A stretch of DNA of 64,000 nt from Dipteris shenzhenensis (Eukaryota; Polypodiophyta; Polypodiopsida; Gleicheniales). The notes below the pieces were generated by a model, which did not search any database, was not told the origin of the DNA, and worked only from the letters and a program-made list of their open reading frames with translations. The translations under genes and the position numbers were made by a program. Position 1 is the first letter of the stretch. Every line of letters starts with the position of its first letter. The stretch lies in the NCBI GenBank assembly GCA_047967505.1, contig CM106541.1, one strand, 5' to 3'. Shown in pieces: positions 12,530 through 24,061 of the stretch.

Positions 12530-13370
12530 AACTCATTTTTTAGGGCTCCAACAATTCAAGATATTGAGTGGAGAGATACTATTACTATCATGTTAAATGG
12601 ATTAAAGCCTGGAGTCTTAGATTTCCAGTGAAGACTATTAGCTCATTACTTTCTACTAGAACTAGAGGTTGCCTTGAGTAAAAGGAAGAGAGATAAAGTC
12701 GTAGGTTCAGATGGGTTGACAATGGGTAGTGACCTGGTACAAATGGCTAATGTTGTGGTTCAAAGAGTTTTCCTATCTGTGATGTTAACATTGGGCTTAT
12801 AAAATTGTTTCCCAAATGATAGAGTAGGGTGCAAGTTGGTGATATTGGCGACCCATCACGATGCTCAATACATCTTATAAGATTATTGCCAAAGCAATGG
12901 CTTTGCGGATTCGTGAGATCTACTCGTAAATTGTTGATAAAGAACAAAGCAGGTTTGTGAAAGGCACGGACAACTTTGACAACATGCTTAATTTTAGTAT
13001 TGCCCTTGCAGTCAAGTCAAAAGTGCATTTTATTTGGGCTAGAACTGGATAAAGCATATGACTGAGTCCATTAGTAATATGTTTTGGTAGTTTTGGAAAG
13101 ACTTGGCTTTGGTGATGCATTTCTTTAGATGGTTGCCACTGTATTTGGGAATACATCGGTTGCTCTTTGCATTAACGGAGGGACGGGTAGTGGGATGCTT
13201 GCTTTAAGTTGGCACGATCTATCTGCTAGGGGAGCCCCTTAGTGCCATTGTGTTTGTGGCATGCTCTGTTCTTCTCATCCAGTACCTCAGTAAATTGATG
13301 GCTAGTGGTGCATTGTTGGGGGTGCACCTTCCCTCGAGTAAACAAATAATTTCCCAGCTAGTTGCAAACT
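12530..13370 (+). pseudogene. Decayed non-LTR retrotransposon (LINE) reverse transcriptase
   Basis: Read across frameshifts and stops, this stretch shows the order of motifs typical of LINE reverse transcriptases. First a G-SDGLT segment, then PITMLNTSYKIIAKAMALRI (the RPISLLN-YKI-AK-LA-R block) at about 12850-12920, then EQSRFVKGTDN (Q-gF-gR block), then LELDKAYD (the catalytic Asp block, about 13040-13070). After that come RLGFGDAFL-MVATVFGNTS, a CINGG block, and finally GEPLSAIVF (the QG-PLSP block). The catalytic domain is broken by many stops and shifts between all frames, so it is dead. No endonuclease domain or poly(A) tail was recognised nearby. Confidence 0.75.
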
Positions 13371-13821
13371 GATCTATTGGCTTTTTGCAGTGAGAACTCT
13401 AGGTATGTGGAGCGGTTGAAGGATCTAATGTCCTACTTCTGCTGAGATTTCGGGTCAGAGTGCAATTGGTACAAGTCATAAGCCTTAAGAACATTGAATG
13501 ATGTGTTATCAAGTTGGTTCAATACCATGCCGGTTCAGTGGGTTCGGTGGGGGGTGTCATACGATATTTGGAGGCTCCTGTGGGATTGGGTTTAACATTA
13601 TGTCAAAGATTGGATCAAATCTAAATTTAAAGGGGGGCATGGACTGAGCATGGTTGGAATGCCTGGACGTTGTGCTTGGAGTTGGGATTGCTGGGCTGCA
13701 CTCTAGATCTTGCATGTGCCTCCCTTTGGAAGATATCCTAAATTATGTGAGGAACTTGCAAGAAGGAGGCCATGAGTTTCTCCTCCATGGTGTCTACTTG
13801 TGCAACTTGTGACTCTGGCAT

Positions 13822-14895
13822 TTAGTTGTAGGCCTCTTCGGAAGTATAGGCCGGGTGGAATGGAATTGGAGGTCTTTGGCTAGGTTGGTCTAAGGGAAAG
13901 CTGACGAGCATGCTAGGGAGGATAATTGACCTTGAAGTGATTGTTGCCCTTGAGCCTGCTGTTGTTCTTGAGTTTGTGGTTGCCCTTGAGTTTGTTCGAG
14001 TCATATGTCCACTCATGAAGTTGATCAGTTCGTTGTCGACATTGATAAGCTCGGTGATGGGCTCCTTGTTCTTCTGAGCTTCTTGTTTTCTTCTAGCTCG
14101 AGCCTCCATCTCTAATTGGCATTGCAAGAAATTTTGGACCCTTGCCTCTTTCCACTACTTCTGGGCCTCTTTATCCAATTGTGCTCGTTCCTTCTAGGGT
14201 GCGGAGGATTCTCCTTAGGGCAAGCTTAAGTTTCTTCTTTGGAGGGGGGCGCGGTCCATAACTTCTTCAGTGGCTTTGATGTCCATTGCTACATCCTTAT
14301 CAACCAAGCCATATCCCCTGGGTGGCCATTGCTCGGCCATGTGGTAGAGGACTGGCATGTAGATCATCGAGTTGCTGAGATGGTTGCCGTGGTGCTCCAA
14401 GTCCTCCTTCATTTGTCTAAAAAAGTAATCTGCCCAGTTTGTTATTTGGAACTGGGCTAGGTAGTCGAGCATGTTGGGAATATGGCTTGGTGGTGATCCG
14501 TGTGTTCGACTTGTGACGGTTGAGCTACACCACCCTAGCAGGCTTGTCCAACTGAGGCTCCAAGATAGTTGTGAAATTGATGTACCGCTTATTTTTCTTT
14601 TTGTCATATTTGCAGATGTGGGTTAGCACATCATATTTCTCTTTCTGTCATATTTGCAGACGCGGGTTAGCACATCATCCATCTTCTGCTTCATGACAAA
14701 ATTTTCCCCTACCACTAGAAGGTTGAAGGTGGTGTGTATTAAAGAAAAATTAAGGTGGTTTGCATGTGGAACACCCTTTCCATCATGGAGGATGTAGCCC
14801 CTGGTGTTGGCTTCATATGTCGAGAGGAATTCTCTGAGCAATTCCATGTCTATGCAGCATGATAGTTTTTCAGCCACCGGCTTGACACCCATCAA
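13822..14895 (-). pseudogene. Unknown decayed coding remnant, probably mobile-element derived
   Basis: Three adjacent minus-strand frames (14623-14895, 14215-14607, 13822-14127) have protein-like composition. They include a segment with NMLDYLAQFQITNWADYFF and later NSMIYMPVLYHMAEQWPP, and a charged coiled-coil-like segment (LEMEARARRKQEAQKNK). Short stops and frame changes separate them, suggesting one decayed gene of at least 350 codons read from 14.9 to 13.8 kb. I do not recognise the family. Its position among repeats suggests a gag-like or other mobile-element protein. Confidence 0.4.
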
Positions 14896-15014
14896 AAGTG
14901 GGTGGGGTTGGACCTTTGGGTGCTATAAGGCATTGTAGGCCCGCTGCATTGTGATAATATAGAATGTAGTCTTTGCCCTTGTAGATGTAGCGTGAGTGGA
15001 TGGCACATCCACAA

Positions 15015-15227
15015 ATTTTCTAGAGCCATATCTCTCTGAGAGGCGAGTGGGCTAGCGAGTGGACCACTTTAAACTCCCCTTGAGTTGGATCCACTTTGGG
15101 TGTTCCTTGCGTTCTCTTATGGGATGTGGTCTGGGGACAGGAGTTGTGGATGTTTCTGCATCCCTCTATAGTTGCTCCTCTTAGAGGGATGTTTCTACAT
15201 CCCTCTATAGTTGCTCCTCTTGCATGT
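15015..15227 (+). repeat. Left arm of a 213-bp inverted-repeat pair
   Basis: This arm is the near-perfect reverse complement of 18729-18941. The outer end starts TTTTCTAGAGCCATATCTC and the inner end finishes GCTCCTCTTGCATG. Inside it a 38-bp unit (GATGTTTCT-CATCCCTCTATAGTTGCTCCTCTT) is tandemly duplicated, and both arms carry the duplication. Arm length and spacing resemble the terminal inverted repeats of a DNA transposon, but I found no matching target-site duplication outside them. Confidence 0.75.
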
Positions 15228-16036
15228 CGGAGTGGCCGAAGAGCAATGGACTATAACAAATCTGGATTATGGTGGCTCAACAAGAGTGCAAGCGACTGTG
15301 GAGCAAACGGAGCCTTCTTGTGACGAGTATTTCTGTGTCAAATTAAATGCAGTCCTATGGAACAACATCCATGGACAAGATTGCGGAGCCTCTAGTGTGG
15401 TGCAGGATGCTGCTATGCTATAGTTGTTGTCACGGACGAATCCAGACATATGGTGGAGTCCTTACTAATTACGGGTATTATCGATAGTGTGCTCCTTGTT
15501 TCCATGGCGTATTTCAGTGGATACGGAGTTTTGGTGCACTTAGTGATTATGCAGAGAGTCTTGTGGGTTGTTATTGCACATCTAATTATTGCAATTGGCA
15601 ATTACATGGATGACAGGGTGTCAAGAAGGTTGCATACTCTATCTCTATGAGGTGTGGTTGATGGGGTGCAGTCTACAGTCATTGTGGAAGGCATCAGCAA
15701 GATTCTTCTCCAAAGGCCGACATGCTTTGCACTCCAAGGACTGTGTCATCAAGGATGAGCCGTCAATCCATTACACCAATTCTCAACGAGAGACTGATGC
15801 AAAGTAATGTGATCTAGAGCTACATGGAAGCGTCTTCTTATGGGTTATTGTCTATACACTAATCCAAAGTATGGAAGGTCACATGAGGCAAATGGCTACG
15901 GAGTCATTGTAGTAGACGCCGTTGCCATTGTGGCTGTGTTTGCAGAGTGCAAGCTGACTATGTTGATTGGTTGTTTGCGGGCCTTTTGGGAACCTGACTA
16001 TTGCAATTTGTGCGATTTCAAAGACTATCAATGGGC
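15228..16036. other. Interior of the inverted-repeat pair, no recognised gene
   Basis: Short plus-strand frames (15450-15650, 15840-16097) show no recognisable domain. No transposase was found between the arms. Confidence 0.45.
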
Positions 16037-16671
16037 CTCTACACATTGGCGATCACGATGTGCATTCTTACCATCATGCAAGGGATTCGTGATCTAGTGA
16101 TTGATTGGCTTCTGGCAAGGTGTTTTGAGTGCGCTCATGTCGTCCGCTCCTTGCTATCATTGTGGAGGCACTTCACATGGAGGATTGCAAGTGGTTGCAC
16201 TCACTCCAGCGGAGATTCAGGAGGAGATTGCTGTAGTAAGGAGGCACATCCATGGATTTCAAGATGAACTCCATCAGATGCAATTCGATCCCCAGCACCC
16301 TACTTACGATCGAGCTAGTGTGCATATCCCAGTGAAGAACCTCATCCGGTGGTTGTGGCAGCGAATTCTGCAGTTGTTATCTTCCCAGTAGGCATGCATG
16401 CGCACACGCTCACAAGGACTCCTGATCCCTTGACACCAACAATGCAGCTGTGGCGACGTAATAGTGATCCCGAGCATGGAGACATCATTTTGCAAGGAGC
16501 TCCAGGAGGAGTTGATTGTGTGCAATCCTCCATGTGAAGTGCCTCCACAATGACGGCAAGGAATGGATGACATGAGCATGCCCAAAAAACATTTCTGGAA
16601 GCCAATCAATTGCCAGATTGCGAACCCCTTGCATGATGGTAAGAATGCGCATCGTGATCGCCAATGTGTAG
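16037..16671. repeat. Inverted repeat A (arms 16037-16189 and 16521-16671)
   Basis: The right arm, read on the minus strand, reproduces the left arm: CTACACATTGGCGATCACGA, then GCATTCTTACCATCATGCAA, then GATTGATTGGCTTC and TTGTGGAGGCACTTCACATG. The arms are about 150 bp with scattered mismatches and the loop is about 330 bp. The same protein frame can be read from both arms on opposite strands, which shows a duplicated and inverted segment. The right arm abuts inverted repeat B directly. Confidence 0.75.
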
Positions 16672-17389
16672 CATCATAACTACACGCAGACGCTACAAAA
16701 AGCAGAGATAAACAACGTGTGCAACATCTACGAGAATGGAATATAGATAATGCAGTAGAGACATAACACCAAAGATCTCTATATTTCGGAGCAAGAGCTC
16801 GCACAACAACTATGTACAAAACAACATCGGAATGCTAGTAATAGCATGCGTACAAGAACCGTCTGATGGTTAGGGAAGCAGCCGTTGAAGACTCAACTGC
16901 TTGGAGATTTGAACCACCAATCCTTGTGGCTATCCTTGCGGCTAACCTACCCTCGTACACCCCTCAAGGACACTGCTGCTACCAAATGCTCGTGCAAGTG
17001 TGTGTGTTTGTGTGAAAAGCAGTAAATATGTGTGTGTGTGTGTGTGTGTGTATGTGTGCGTGTGCATGTGCATGGGTTAGTAGTAGTGACTCTGAGGGGT
17101 GTACTAGGGTAGGTTATTCGCAAGGATAGATGCAAGGATTGGCAGTTCAGATCTCCAAGCGATTGAGTCTTAAATAATCGCTTCCCTAACCGTCAGACGG
17201 TCCTTTTATGCATGCTATTACTAGCATTCCTATGTTATGTACACAGTTGTTGTGCGAGCTCTTGCTCTAGAATACAGAGATCTTCGGTGTTATGTCTCTA
17301 TTGCATTATTTGTATTCCATTCTCGTAGATGTTGTGCGTGTCATTTATCTTTACTTTATTATAGCGTCTGCACGTAGTTATGACGCTAC
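16668..17389. repeat. Fold-back element B, 310-bp arms around a (GT)n loop
   Basis: Arms 16668-16982 and 17080-17389 are inverted copies. Both begin, outside inwards, with GTAGC-TCATAACTAC and pass through CATCTACGAGAATGGAATA, then GCTCGCACAACAAC, then AACCGTCTGA-GGTTAGGGAAG and CAATCCTTG. The loop (16983-17079) contains a (GT)n microsatellite. Long arms, a tiny loop and no coding capacity are typical of fold-back or MITE-like elements. A target-site duplication was not evident. Confidence 0.75.
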
Positions 17390-18561
17390 AGAAACATTCC
17401 CAATCCCATCCAATGGTGTGTAATAAGGCTCCTTATGGCCATTGGATATCTGAGCAGGATCCTATGGTGAGAATTTGTTATGTCTTGGAGACCTTTGGAT
17501 GGAAATAAGAGCCAACAGTGCACGAAAGTCGCTTGATTTAGTCCGTTGGATGCGGAAATGAATCCAATGGCCATGAGTGGAGGTCATGATGGCCCATCAA
17601 GCCATGAGACAGATGGGTGGGCGGATCCAACGGTGGCAAGACGGGTGCCTTCTCATGACCATAGGATCATCATAGATCTAACGGTGTGTGACTAGTGCCC
17701 AATGCACACCGTTGATCTCATATGTCTGCAAGTTAAAGCTTCATAACTCTCATGCATGCCATGTCTCAAATGCACAAGGCCTGCCCACCCCATAGTCTCC
17801 TACAACCATTAGATCTATAGTAGATCTAATGGCCCAAATCTAGCCACCAAGCAAGTGGGGTGCACATAAGGGTTGTGCGATGCCACCAATTATGAGCCGT
17901 CAGATCCTTCAAGATCAATGAATGTGGTGGATATGCATTTGACACTTTTGATGTTCTTTTCTGATCCAATGGCCAATATTGCTAGCTAAGATTTGAAATT
18001 CCCCTTTACAGTGGTGAAAGGGGAAATTTTCAGACAAGCCCTTTTGTCCACCAATGAGGAGGAGTTTAGACTCCTCCATATTTTTAATGCTTGAGCCTCC
18101 TCATTGGCTAGCCCCCTAATCATGTTTCTTAAGGGCCTAATGGAAGAGGCCCTTTTCAAGCTCAAAATTCCCCTAATGCCCTCAGACTCGGTGAGATGTT
18201 ATGCTATCCCCTCGACCTAATGGCTTAGCCCCTTAACCCTCAAACCAGTGAGATAGACCCTTATCCAATTGTCCTACAAACTTGCTGCTATCTCCTAACC
18301 TGGTGCCATACAAGTGCCATCCCACTAGCCATATGTACCTCCAGATCCATCCCCCCAACTATCACCTAACTCGATGTGATGGACCCCTATCCCACCGACC
18401 CAATGGGATTAGCTGATCCGTCGATCGGAGGGATATCTCTTCCTATAAAGATAGACCCTACCCCTCGGCCTTTGCCATAGTAAAAAGGCAAAGGTTCTGC
18501 CAAAATTCACATAGTTCCCCCCCCCCCCCCCAAAGCTTCCAATTACCCTTTCAACCCCCAA
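17390..18561. other. No gene recognised; contains a C17 homopolymer
   Basis: Non-coding by eye. A run of about 17 cytosines lies at 18519-18535. The composition shows recurring short words such as GATCTAATGG and CCGTTGGAT, but no clear repeat unit. Confidence 0.45.
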
Positions 18562-19075
18562 AAAATGCTCGAAAGAATTCTATGAACTCAGACTCCTCGC
18601 CCTCTATAGACTCCCTCATCACTAAATTGCCATCCATCTTCACTAGCTCAACAATGAACTGGGCCTCACCTCCACTTCGCAATCTCAGGCCCAAGCCACT
18701 CCCTCTGTATCCATCAGACTACCCTCCAACATGCAAGAGGAGCAACTATAGAGGGATGCAGAAACATCCCTCTAAGAGGAGCAACTATAGAGGGATGCAG
18801 AAACATCCATAACTCCCGTCCCCAGACCACATCCCCTAAGAGAACGCAAGGAACACCCAAAGTGGATCCAAGTCAAGGGGAGTTTAAAGTGGTCCACTCG
18901 CTAGCCCACTTGCCTCTCAGAGAGATATGGCTCTAGAAAATGCTCGAAAGAATTCTATGAACTCAGACTCCTTGCCCTCCATAGACTCCCTCATCACTAA
19001 ATTGCCATCCATCTTCACTAGCTCAATAATGAACTGGGCCTCACCTCCACTCCGCAATCTCAGGCCCAAGCCACT
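18562..19075 (+). repeat. 139-bp direct repeats flanking the right inverted-repeat arm
   Basis: Positions 18562-18700 and 18937-19075 are near-identical direct copies. Both start AAAATGCTCGAAAGAATTC and end GGCCCAAGCCACT. They bracket the segment 18701-18936 that contains almost the whole right 213-bp arm. The last few bases of the arm (CTAGAAAA) merge into the start of the second copy. Confidence 0.8.
18729..18941 (-). repeat. Right arm of the 213-bp inverted-repeat pair
   Basis: This is the reverse complement of 15015-15227, with few mismatches over its length. It also carries the internal 38-bp tandem duplication (GAGGGATGCAGAAACATCC twice). See the left arm. Confidence 0.75.
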
Positions 19076-19200
19076 ATCGCATGTGTGGAGTCGACTTTGC
19101 TTATTCCTAGTCTACATCTTGCATGTTTGAAAAACAAGGCCTTTGGATTGTGTATCATCACCAATCAAATGTAGGCCTGGATCATTATTGTGGTCACCAA

Positions 19201-19451
19201 TGTGTAGAGGCCCCAATAGCCCCTATAGGGAGGAGAATATAGGAGGGACTCTCAAAACAACGGCAAGAAGAGAGACAAGACAAGAATGGAAGGAATGAAT
19301 AACTGCATTGATAACTATGTTGCCTTGTATGCATGCATATATAGAGAGAGGATAATGCCCCTTCATTGTCCACACATGTGCCTCTTGGTATTCCCATGTG
19401 TACACACCTCTTGGCATCCCCACTTAGGGCTAAACCCGTTAGGCCCTAACA
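19201..19451 (-). mobile_element. Putative LTR (251 bp), minus strand
   Basis: Read on the minus strand it runs from TGTTAGGGCC to CTCTACACA, so it has the TG...CA ends of an LTR. A TATA-like CTATATATGC lies inside. Immediately after its end is TTGGTGACCACAATAATG (19183-19200), similar to primer binding sites of Ty3/gypsy elements. Immediately before its start is a purine-rich GGAGGCTAGGAAAC like a polypurine tract. No coding region of the same element was recognised and no partner LTR was found. Confidence 0.5.
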
Positions 19452-21505
19452 GTTTCCTAGCCTCCGAATTGCTAGAGCATGTATTAATGCCCTCATCCTC
19501 TTTAAGAGATGTGAAAATCCCTAAAAAATCCATCCCCACCATGAGCTATTCACCTAGAAGTAACGAATTAATACATTTCCTCATCTTCCCCTCATGAGGC
19601 CCTTTTTTATCTCAAAATTCCCCTAATGTTAGCAAGTTATATCCTGCCCCGGTCCGAGGGTTAGCAGGCTATCCCTCATGACTTGGTTGTTTGAACCTAT
19701 TTTTGGCATTTTTGGGCCCCATTTTGAATTTTGTAGAATGATTCTAGGTAGGTTCTTGTGGCACTGCCTCCCTTGTCGAAGCAGAGTTTTGTGGTACTAC
19801 GATCTGTTGCATGTGAGTCGAATTAGGGCTGATACATATTGTTGGTGCCACCCTTGATGTGGTAACTTTTGGACCTTAAGGGTTAGGCCTTGGAGGAGGT
19901 TCTTGTGTTGTGTCCCCTTTTTTAGGGGCCAATTCTTGTGTTTCTCCCCCAGTGGTGTGCTCAAACCTCTCCTGGAGTTGTAATATTTATGGAACCATTA
20001 CATTTTCTTGGCCATGAGAGTCATTCCTTGGGGTGAGGTCCCTTGCAGGTTCTTGTGATACTACTTTTTTCGAAGCAGGTCCTTGTGCTGCTGCCCTGGG
20101 GACCTTTTCAATTGACGATCCTCTGTCTCTAGATGTGCCACAAGGGACATGTGTTGTCATTGTGTCTCCCAAGTGCAGGTTTCAAGGGTGTTGGTCACCT
20201 ACAGTCGTGTCATTGCTCATTGTAGCATAGGTGTTCACAAGTGTAGCATAGGTCCTCGGGTCGTGTTCCGGTGAGAGGTGTAGGCTAAAGTGTGGAAAGT
20301 AGATCTCATTCTTGCGTGGGTGAGAAAGAGGGTTCAATCATAACGATTGATGGAGGATCCTGCCTCCATGGGACTTCAAGGGTTTAGAAGCAGATTTCAG
20401 GGTTCGAAAGGGGGACAGGGTTAAGAGAGCTAACTGGGAGTTCCAAGGTTCAGAACGGGGTTGTAGGGTTTAGGAGGAGTCCAAGGTTCAGAACGGGGTT
20501 GTAGGGTTTAGGAGGAGTCCAAGGTTGAGGAGTGGAGAGCTAGTCCCTTCGTGGATTCGAGGGGTAAGGGTTGAGGAGGATACTATGCTTGCCGGCCCCA
20601 AGCTTTGATGGTCCACCCCAATGATGCCAATTGGGACGTTAGGCTTAACCTTTGTTTGTTGTGGGACTTTATTTTTCATGGGATAATCCATATAGAAGGA
20701 CAAGGAAGGAGGAGGAAGGAGGAGGAGGAGGAGGACGAGGAGGGAGTACAAGGGTAGAGAGCGCAAGGGTAGGGGCATGCTAGAACACGATAGTGTAAGA
20801 GAGCATGGACGCAATGGAAATCAATTGCATGAACACAATAGTGAGCTTGAACACCAGAAGAGAGATATTTGCAAATTTTCCTATTGAGTCCGATTATGCA
20901 ATGGCGCCCATGTTTTGAGGCATCTCAGGTTCTATTTTCAGTAGCGGTCATTACCGTGGGACTATGATTTCTTGAGCATACCTTATGCAGATCACTCTAA
21001 TTGCAGTTTGAGCAATGCGCTCTCATTTGTGTCGTGGTGTGCATTGGGTTGCAGTGAATGATTTATAGGCCATTTGGATGCATTGCCGTCCTTATTGGAT
21101 GCGCTGATAGGCCCAAATTGCCTTGTGGTATGCTATTTTTATGGATGCTTTGCACATGGATGCTATTTTATGCTGAGGGACAGCTTTGACACATTGCAGG
21201 TGATCACTGATAGTGCTATGCTCTCTTGGATGAGATATTATTGATGCATATGCTAGTGGACGGTGTTTATGCTTGAGTCATTTGGCACTTATTGGCATTT
21301 TGGATTGCCATTGCAGTTGGCATTTTCTTTTGGGCCAGATTTGCTCATATGGATGCATAGTATATGCACATGAGTCAGGTGCTTTGAGACATGAGTTTTG
21401 GTGATATTTCACTCTATTGTGGCATACACATTTGGGTGCACCTAGTATTTGGTGTGATTCTCTCTTGTAGGCACTAGCATTTGGGATTTTTGCTTCATTT
21501 GCATC
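19452..21505. other. No gene; tandem duplication and probable Copia A leader
   Basis: A 38-bp unit (AAGGTTCAGAACGGGG, then TTGTAGGGTTTAGGAGGAGT) is repeated in tandem at 20443-20518. A GGA-rich stretch lies at 20700-20745. The last 600 bp before 21506 should be the leader or 5' LTR of Copia element A, but I could match neither a primer binding site nor the 3' LTR sequence to it. Confidence 0.4.
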
Positions 21506-22363
21506 ATGGCATCCTCTTCCATGTCTGAAAAGGAGTTTTTCAGCATTAAAAATTTTGATGGGACAAACTTTTCTTTGTGGAAAGAACAGATAAGGGATGT
21601 GCTTATTCAAAAGAAGCATATTAAACCCTTGGTAGGGATTGAAGCTAAGCCTGCAAATATGTCTAAGGATGATTGGAGTGAGTTGGATGCATTAGCAAAA
21701 TCTACTATTAGACTTCATCTTGCAGAGTCAATTTATTTCACAGTAGTAAATGAGCAGACTATGGAAGATTTGTGGAAGAAACTATGTGCCACTTATGAAA
21801 AGGAAAGTGCCTCTAATAAAGTTTACCTCATGAAGAGGTTGTTTGAGCTACAGATGAAGGAAGGGGTCTCCATTGCTTCTCACTTGAATGAATTCAATAT
21901 TATTTTCGGCCAGCTTCAGGCTCAGAAGATGAATTTTGATGCGGAGACTAAGGCAATATTTCTCTTATGTTCATTGCCATCCTCATGGGATACCTTTCGT
22001 ATAGCTGTCAGTAACTCTACACCTAGTGGAGTACTGAAATTTAATGATGTTGTGGGTAGCTTGTTGGCCGAGGAGATTAGACGGAAGTCTATGGATGGCA
22101 ACAAGTAAGATGCAGCCTTAAATGTGCAAAGGGGCAGATCATAGTTCAGGGGGAAGTCCCAAGAAAGAGTGAAGTCTCGTAGCAAATCTAGGGCACGGAA
22201 CATTGAGTGTTACCACTGTGGCAAGAAGGGCCATATGAAAAAGGATTGCTACAAGCTGAAAAGAGAGCAAAAGGATAAGAAAAAGAATGCAAATTGGGGT
22301 GCAAATCAAAAAGGAAGAGAGTCCAAGGGAGAACAAAGGAAAAGTGAAGATCGAGGAGATTAA
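21506..22363 (+). pseudogene. Copia A gag with zinc knuckle
   Basis: The frame from 21506 (MASSSMSEKEFFSIKNFDG) to 22108 is a Copia gag (UBN2-type) domain of 200 residues. A stop then ends it, and after a frame change the nucleocapsid knuckle CYHCGKKGHMKKDC (CX2CX4HX4C) follows at about 22209-22250. Gag packages the element's RNA into virus-like particles. The start is a well-placed ATG with the usual N-terminal F-G-NFxLW pattern. The stop between gag and the knuckle looks like decay. Confidence 0.8.
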
Positions 22364-23810
22364 TGCAGTCACACATGATAGTGACAATGATGTTCTCTTC
22401 ATGTCTAGTTTATCTGTAGAGTTGCTTACCACTTCAGATGATGCATATTCCCAAGATTGGATTTTGGATTCTAGTGCTTCATTCCATGTTACTCCCCATA
22501 GGGAATGGTTCTCCACTTATGACAGTGGAAATATAGGTTGTGTGCATCTTGGAAATGACTATGCATGTGACATAGTGGGAGTAGGTGACATAAAGTTTTC
22601 TTTTGCAAATGGTTCCATATTTATTTTGAAACGTGTGAGACATGTGCCTAAGTTGACCAAGAGTCTTATTTTAGTGGGTCAGCTAGATGATGCTGGTTTT
22701 CACACCACTTTTGGCTTTCAGAGTTGGAAAATTCAAAAGGGCTCTATGCTTTTGGCCAGGGGTGCCAAGTGTGGGACTTTGTATCCCTTACATGTATCAG
22801 GGGTATTTGATCATGTTGTTGCAATAATCGAGTAGCCAAGCACTTCTTTGTGGCGTTGCAGGTTGGGGCACATGAGCCAGAATGAAATGAAACTCTTATG
22901 TCATTTGGGTTATGTACCGCATTTGAGTTTCTCTGATTTTGAATTTTGTGAGCACTGTCTCTATGGGAAGCAAACTAAATCAGCCCATAAAAGAAGGGGA
23001 AAGTTTGAAAAGCTTGATTTGGTGCATTCATACATATGTGGTCCCATGCCTACACAGTCATTAGGCGGGGCTGAATACTATGTGACATTCATTGATAATG
23101 CATCTAGGAAAGTGTGGGCTTATGCTATAGCTCGAAAGAGTGATGTGTTCCAAGTATTTCAGAAATGGCTAGCCTTGGTTGAGAATCAGTCAGGTAGAAC
23201 GTTTAAATGCCTACGGACTGACAATGGTGGAGAGTATCTCTCTCATGACTTTCAGCATTTCTGTGATACACATGGGATTAAGAGGGAGCTCACATCCCCT
23301 CGTACTCTAGAGCAAAATCCAGTTGCAAAAAAGATGAACCGTAGCATTCAAGAAAGGTTGCAATGCATGCTTTCCAATGCAAGTCTGTCTGGTGGTTTTT
23401 GGGCTGAGGCAATGAAGACTGCAGTGCATGTGATCAATAGATCACTTAGTAAGAGTTTGGATGGTGGTATTCCTGAAGAGGCATGGAGTGGCAAGAAGCC
23501 CTCTTACTCTCATTTGCGTATATTTGGGTGTGAGGCATATGCACATGTGCCAAAAGAGCTTTGAAAGAAGCTAGATCCTAAGTCTAGGAAATGCATCTTT
23601 CTAGGTTATGGTGAAAGTGGAGAGATGGGCTATCATCTCAGGGATCTAGAAGCAAAGAAGATCATAAGCAGCCATGATGTAGCCTTCAATGAGAAGAAGA
23701 TGCATAAGGCACCCATGAGGGATGTGGAAATGAGGAGAATCACTTTCCAGGATGTGAATCCACCTGCATATGTTGATAGACAGCAAGCTATCCATGCACC
23801 AAATGTGTAA
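22287..23810 (+). pseudogene. Copia A protease and integrase, catalytic residues lost
   Basis: The protease active site reads LDSSAS rather than LDSGAS. The GAG-pre-integrase motif is CRLGHMSQNEMKLL. The integrase core has HSYICGP where HSD is expected, LRTDNGGEY (second Asp kept), and NPVAKKMNRS where the catalytic Glu is usual (A-E-R-M-N). Two of three integrase catalytic residues and the protease glycine are therefore gone, besides stops near 22834 and 23564. The element cannot make an active integrase. Confidence 0.8.
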
Positions 23811-24061
23811 GAAATGGTACCACCAAGTACTCCCACAGGTATACAGTCAAGGGTAGATGATGGATCATCTATCGGTGGAAATAATGAGCCAAATGTGGCT
23901 GATATGCAGGTGGGACAGCAAGCTAAAATGCCCTTGAGAAGATCATCTAGAGTGTCTAGACCACCTGATAGGTTTGTTCTAGGGGGAGACTATGTGATGC
24001 TTACTGATTGTGGGGAGACTTCTTGCTATAGAGAGGCTATGATACACGAGGATCAACGCAA

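Noticed and set aside
16101-16391. Possible zinc-knuckle protein (CYHCGG) on the plus strand
   Set aside because: The Cys/His spacing does not complete a knuckle, and the segment is one arm of an inverted duplication that reads similarly on the other strand.
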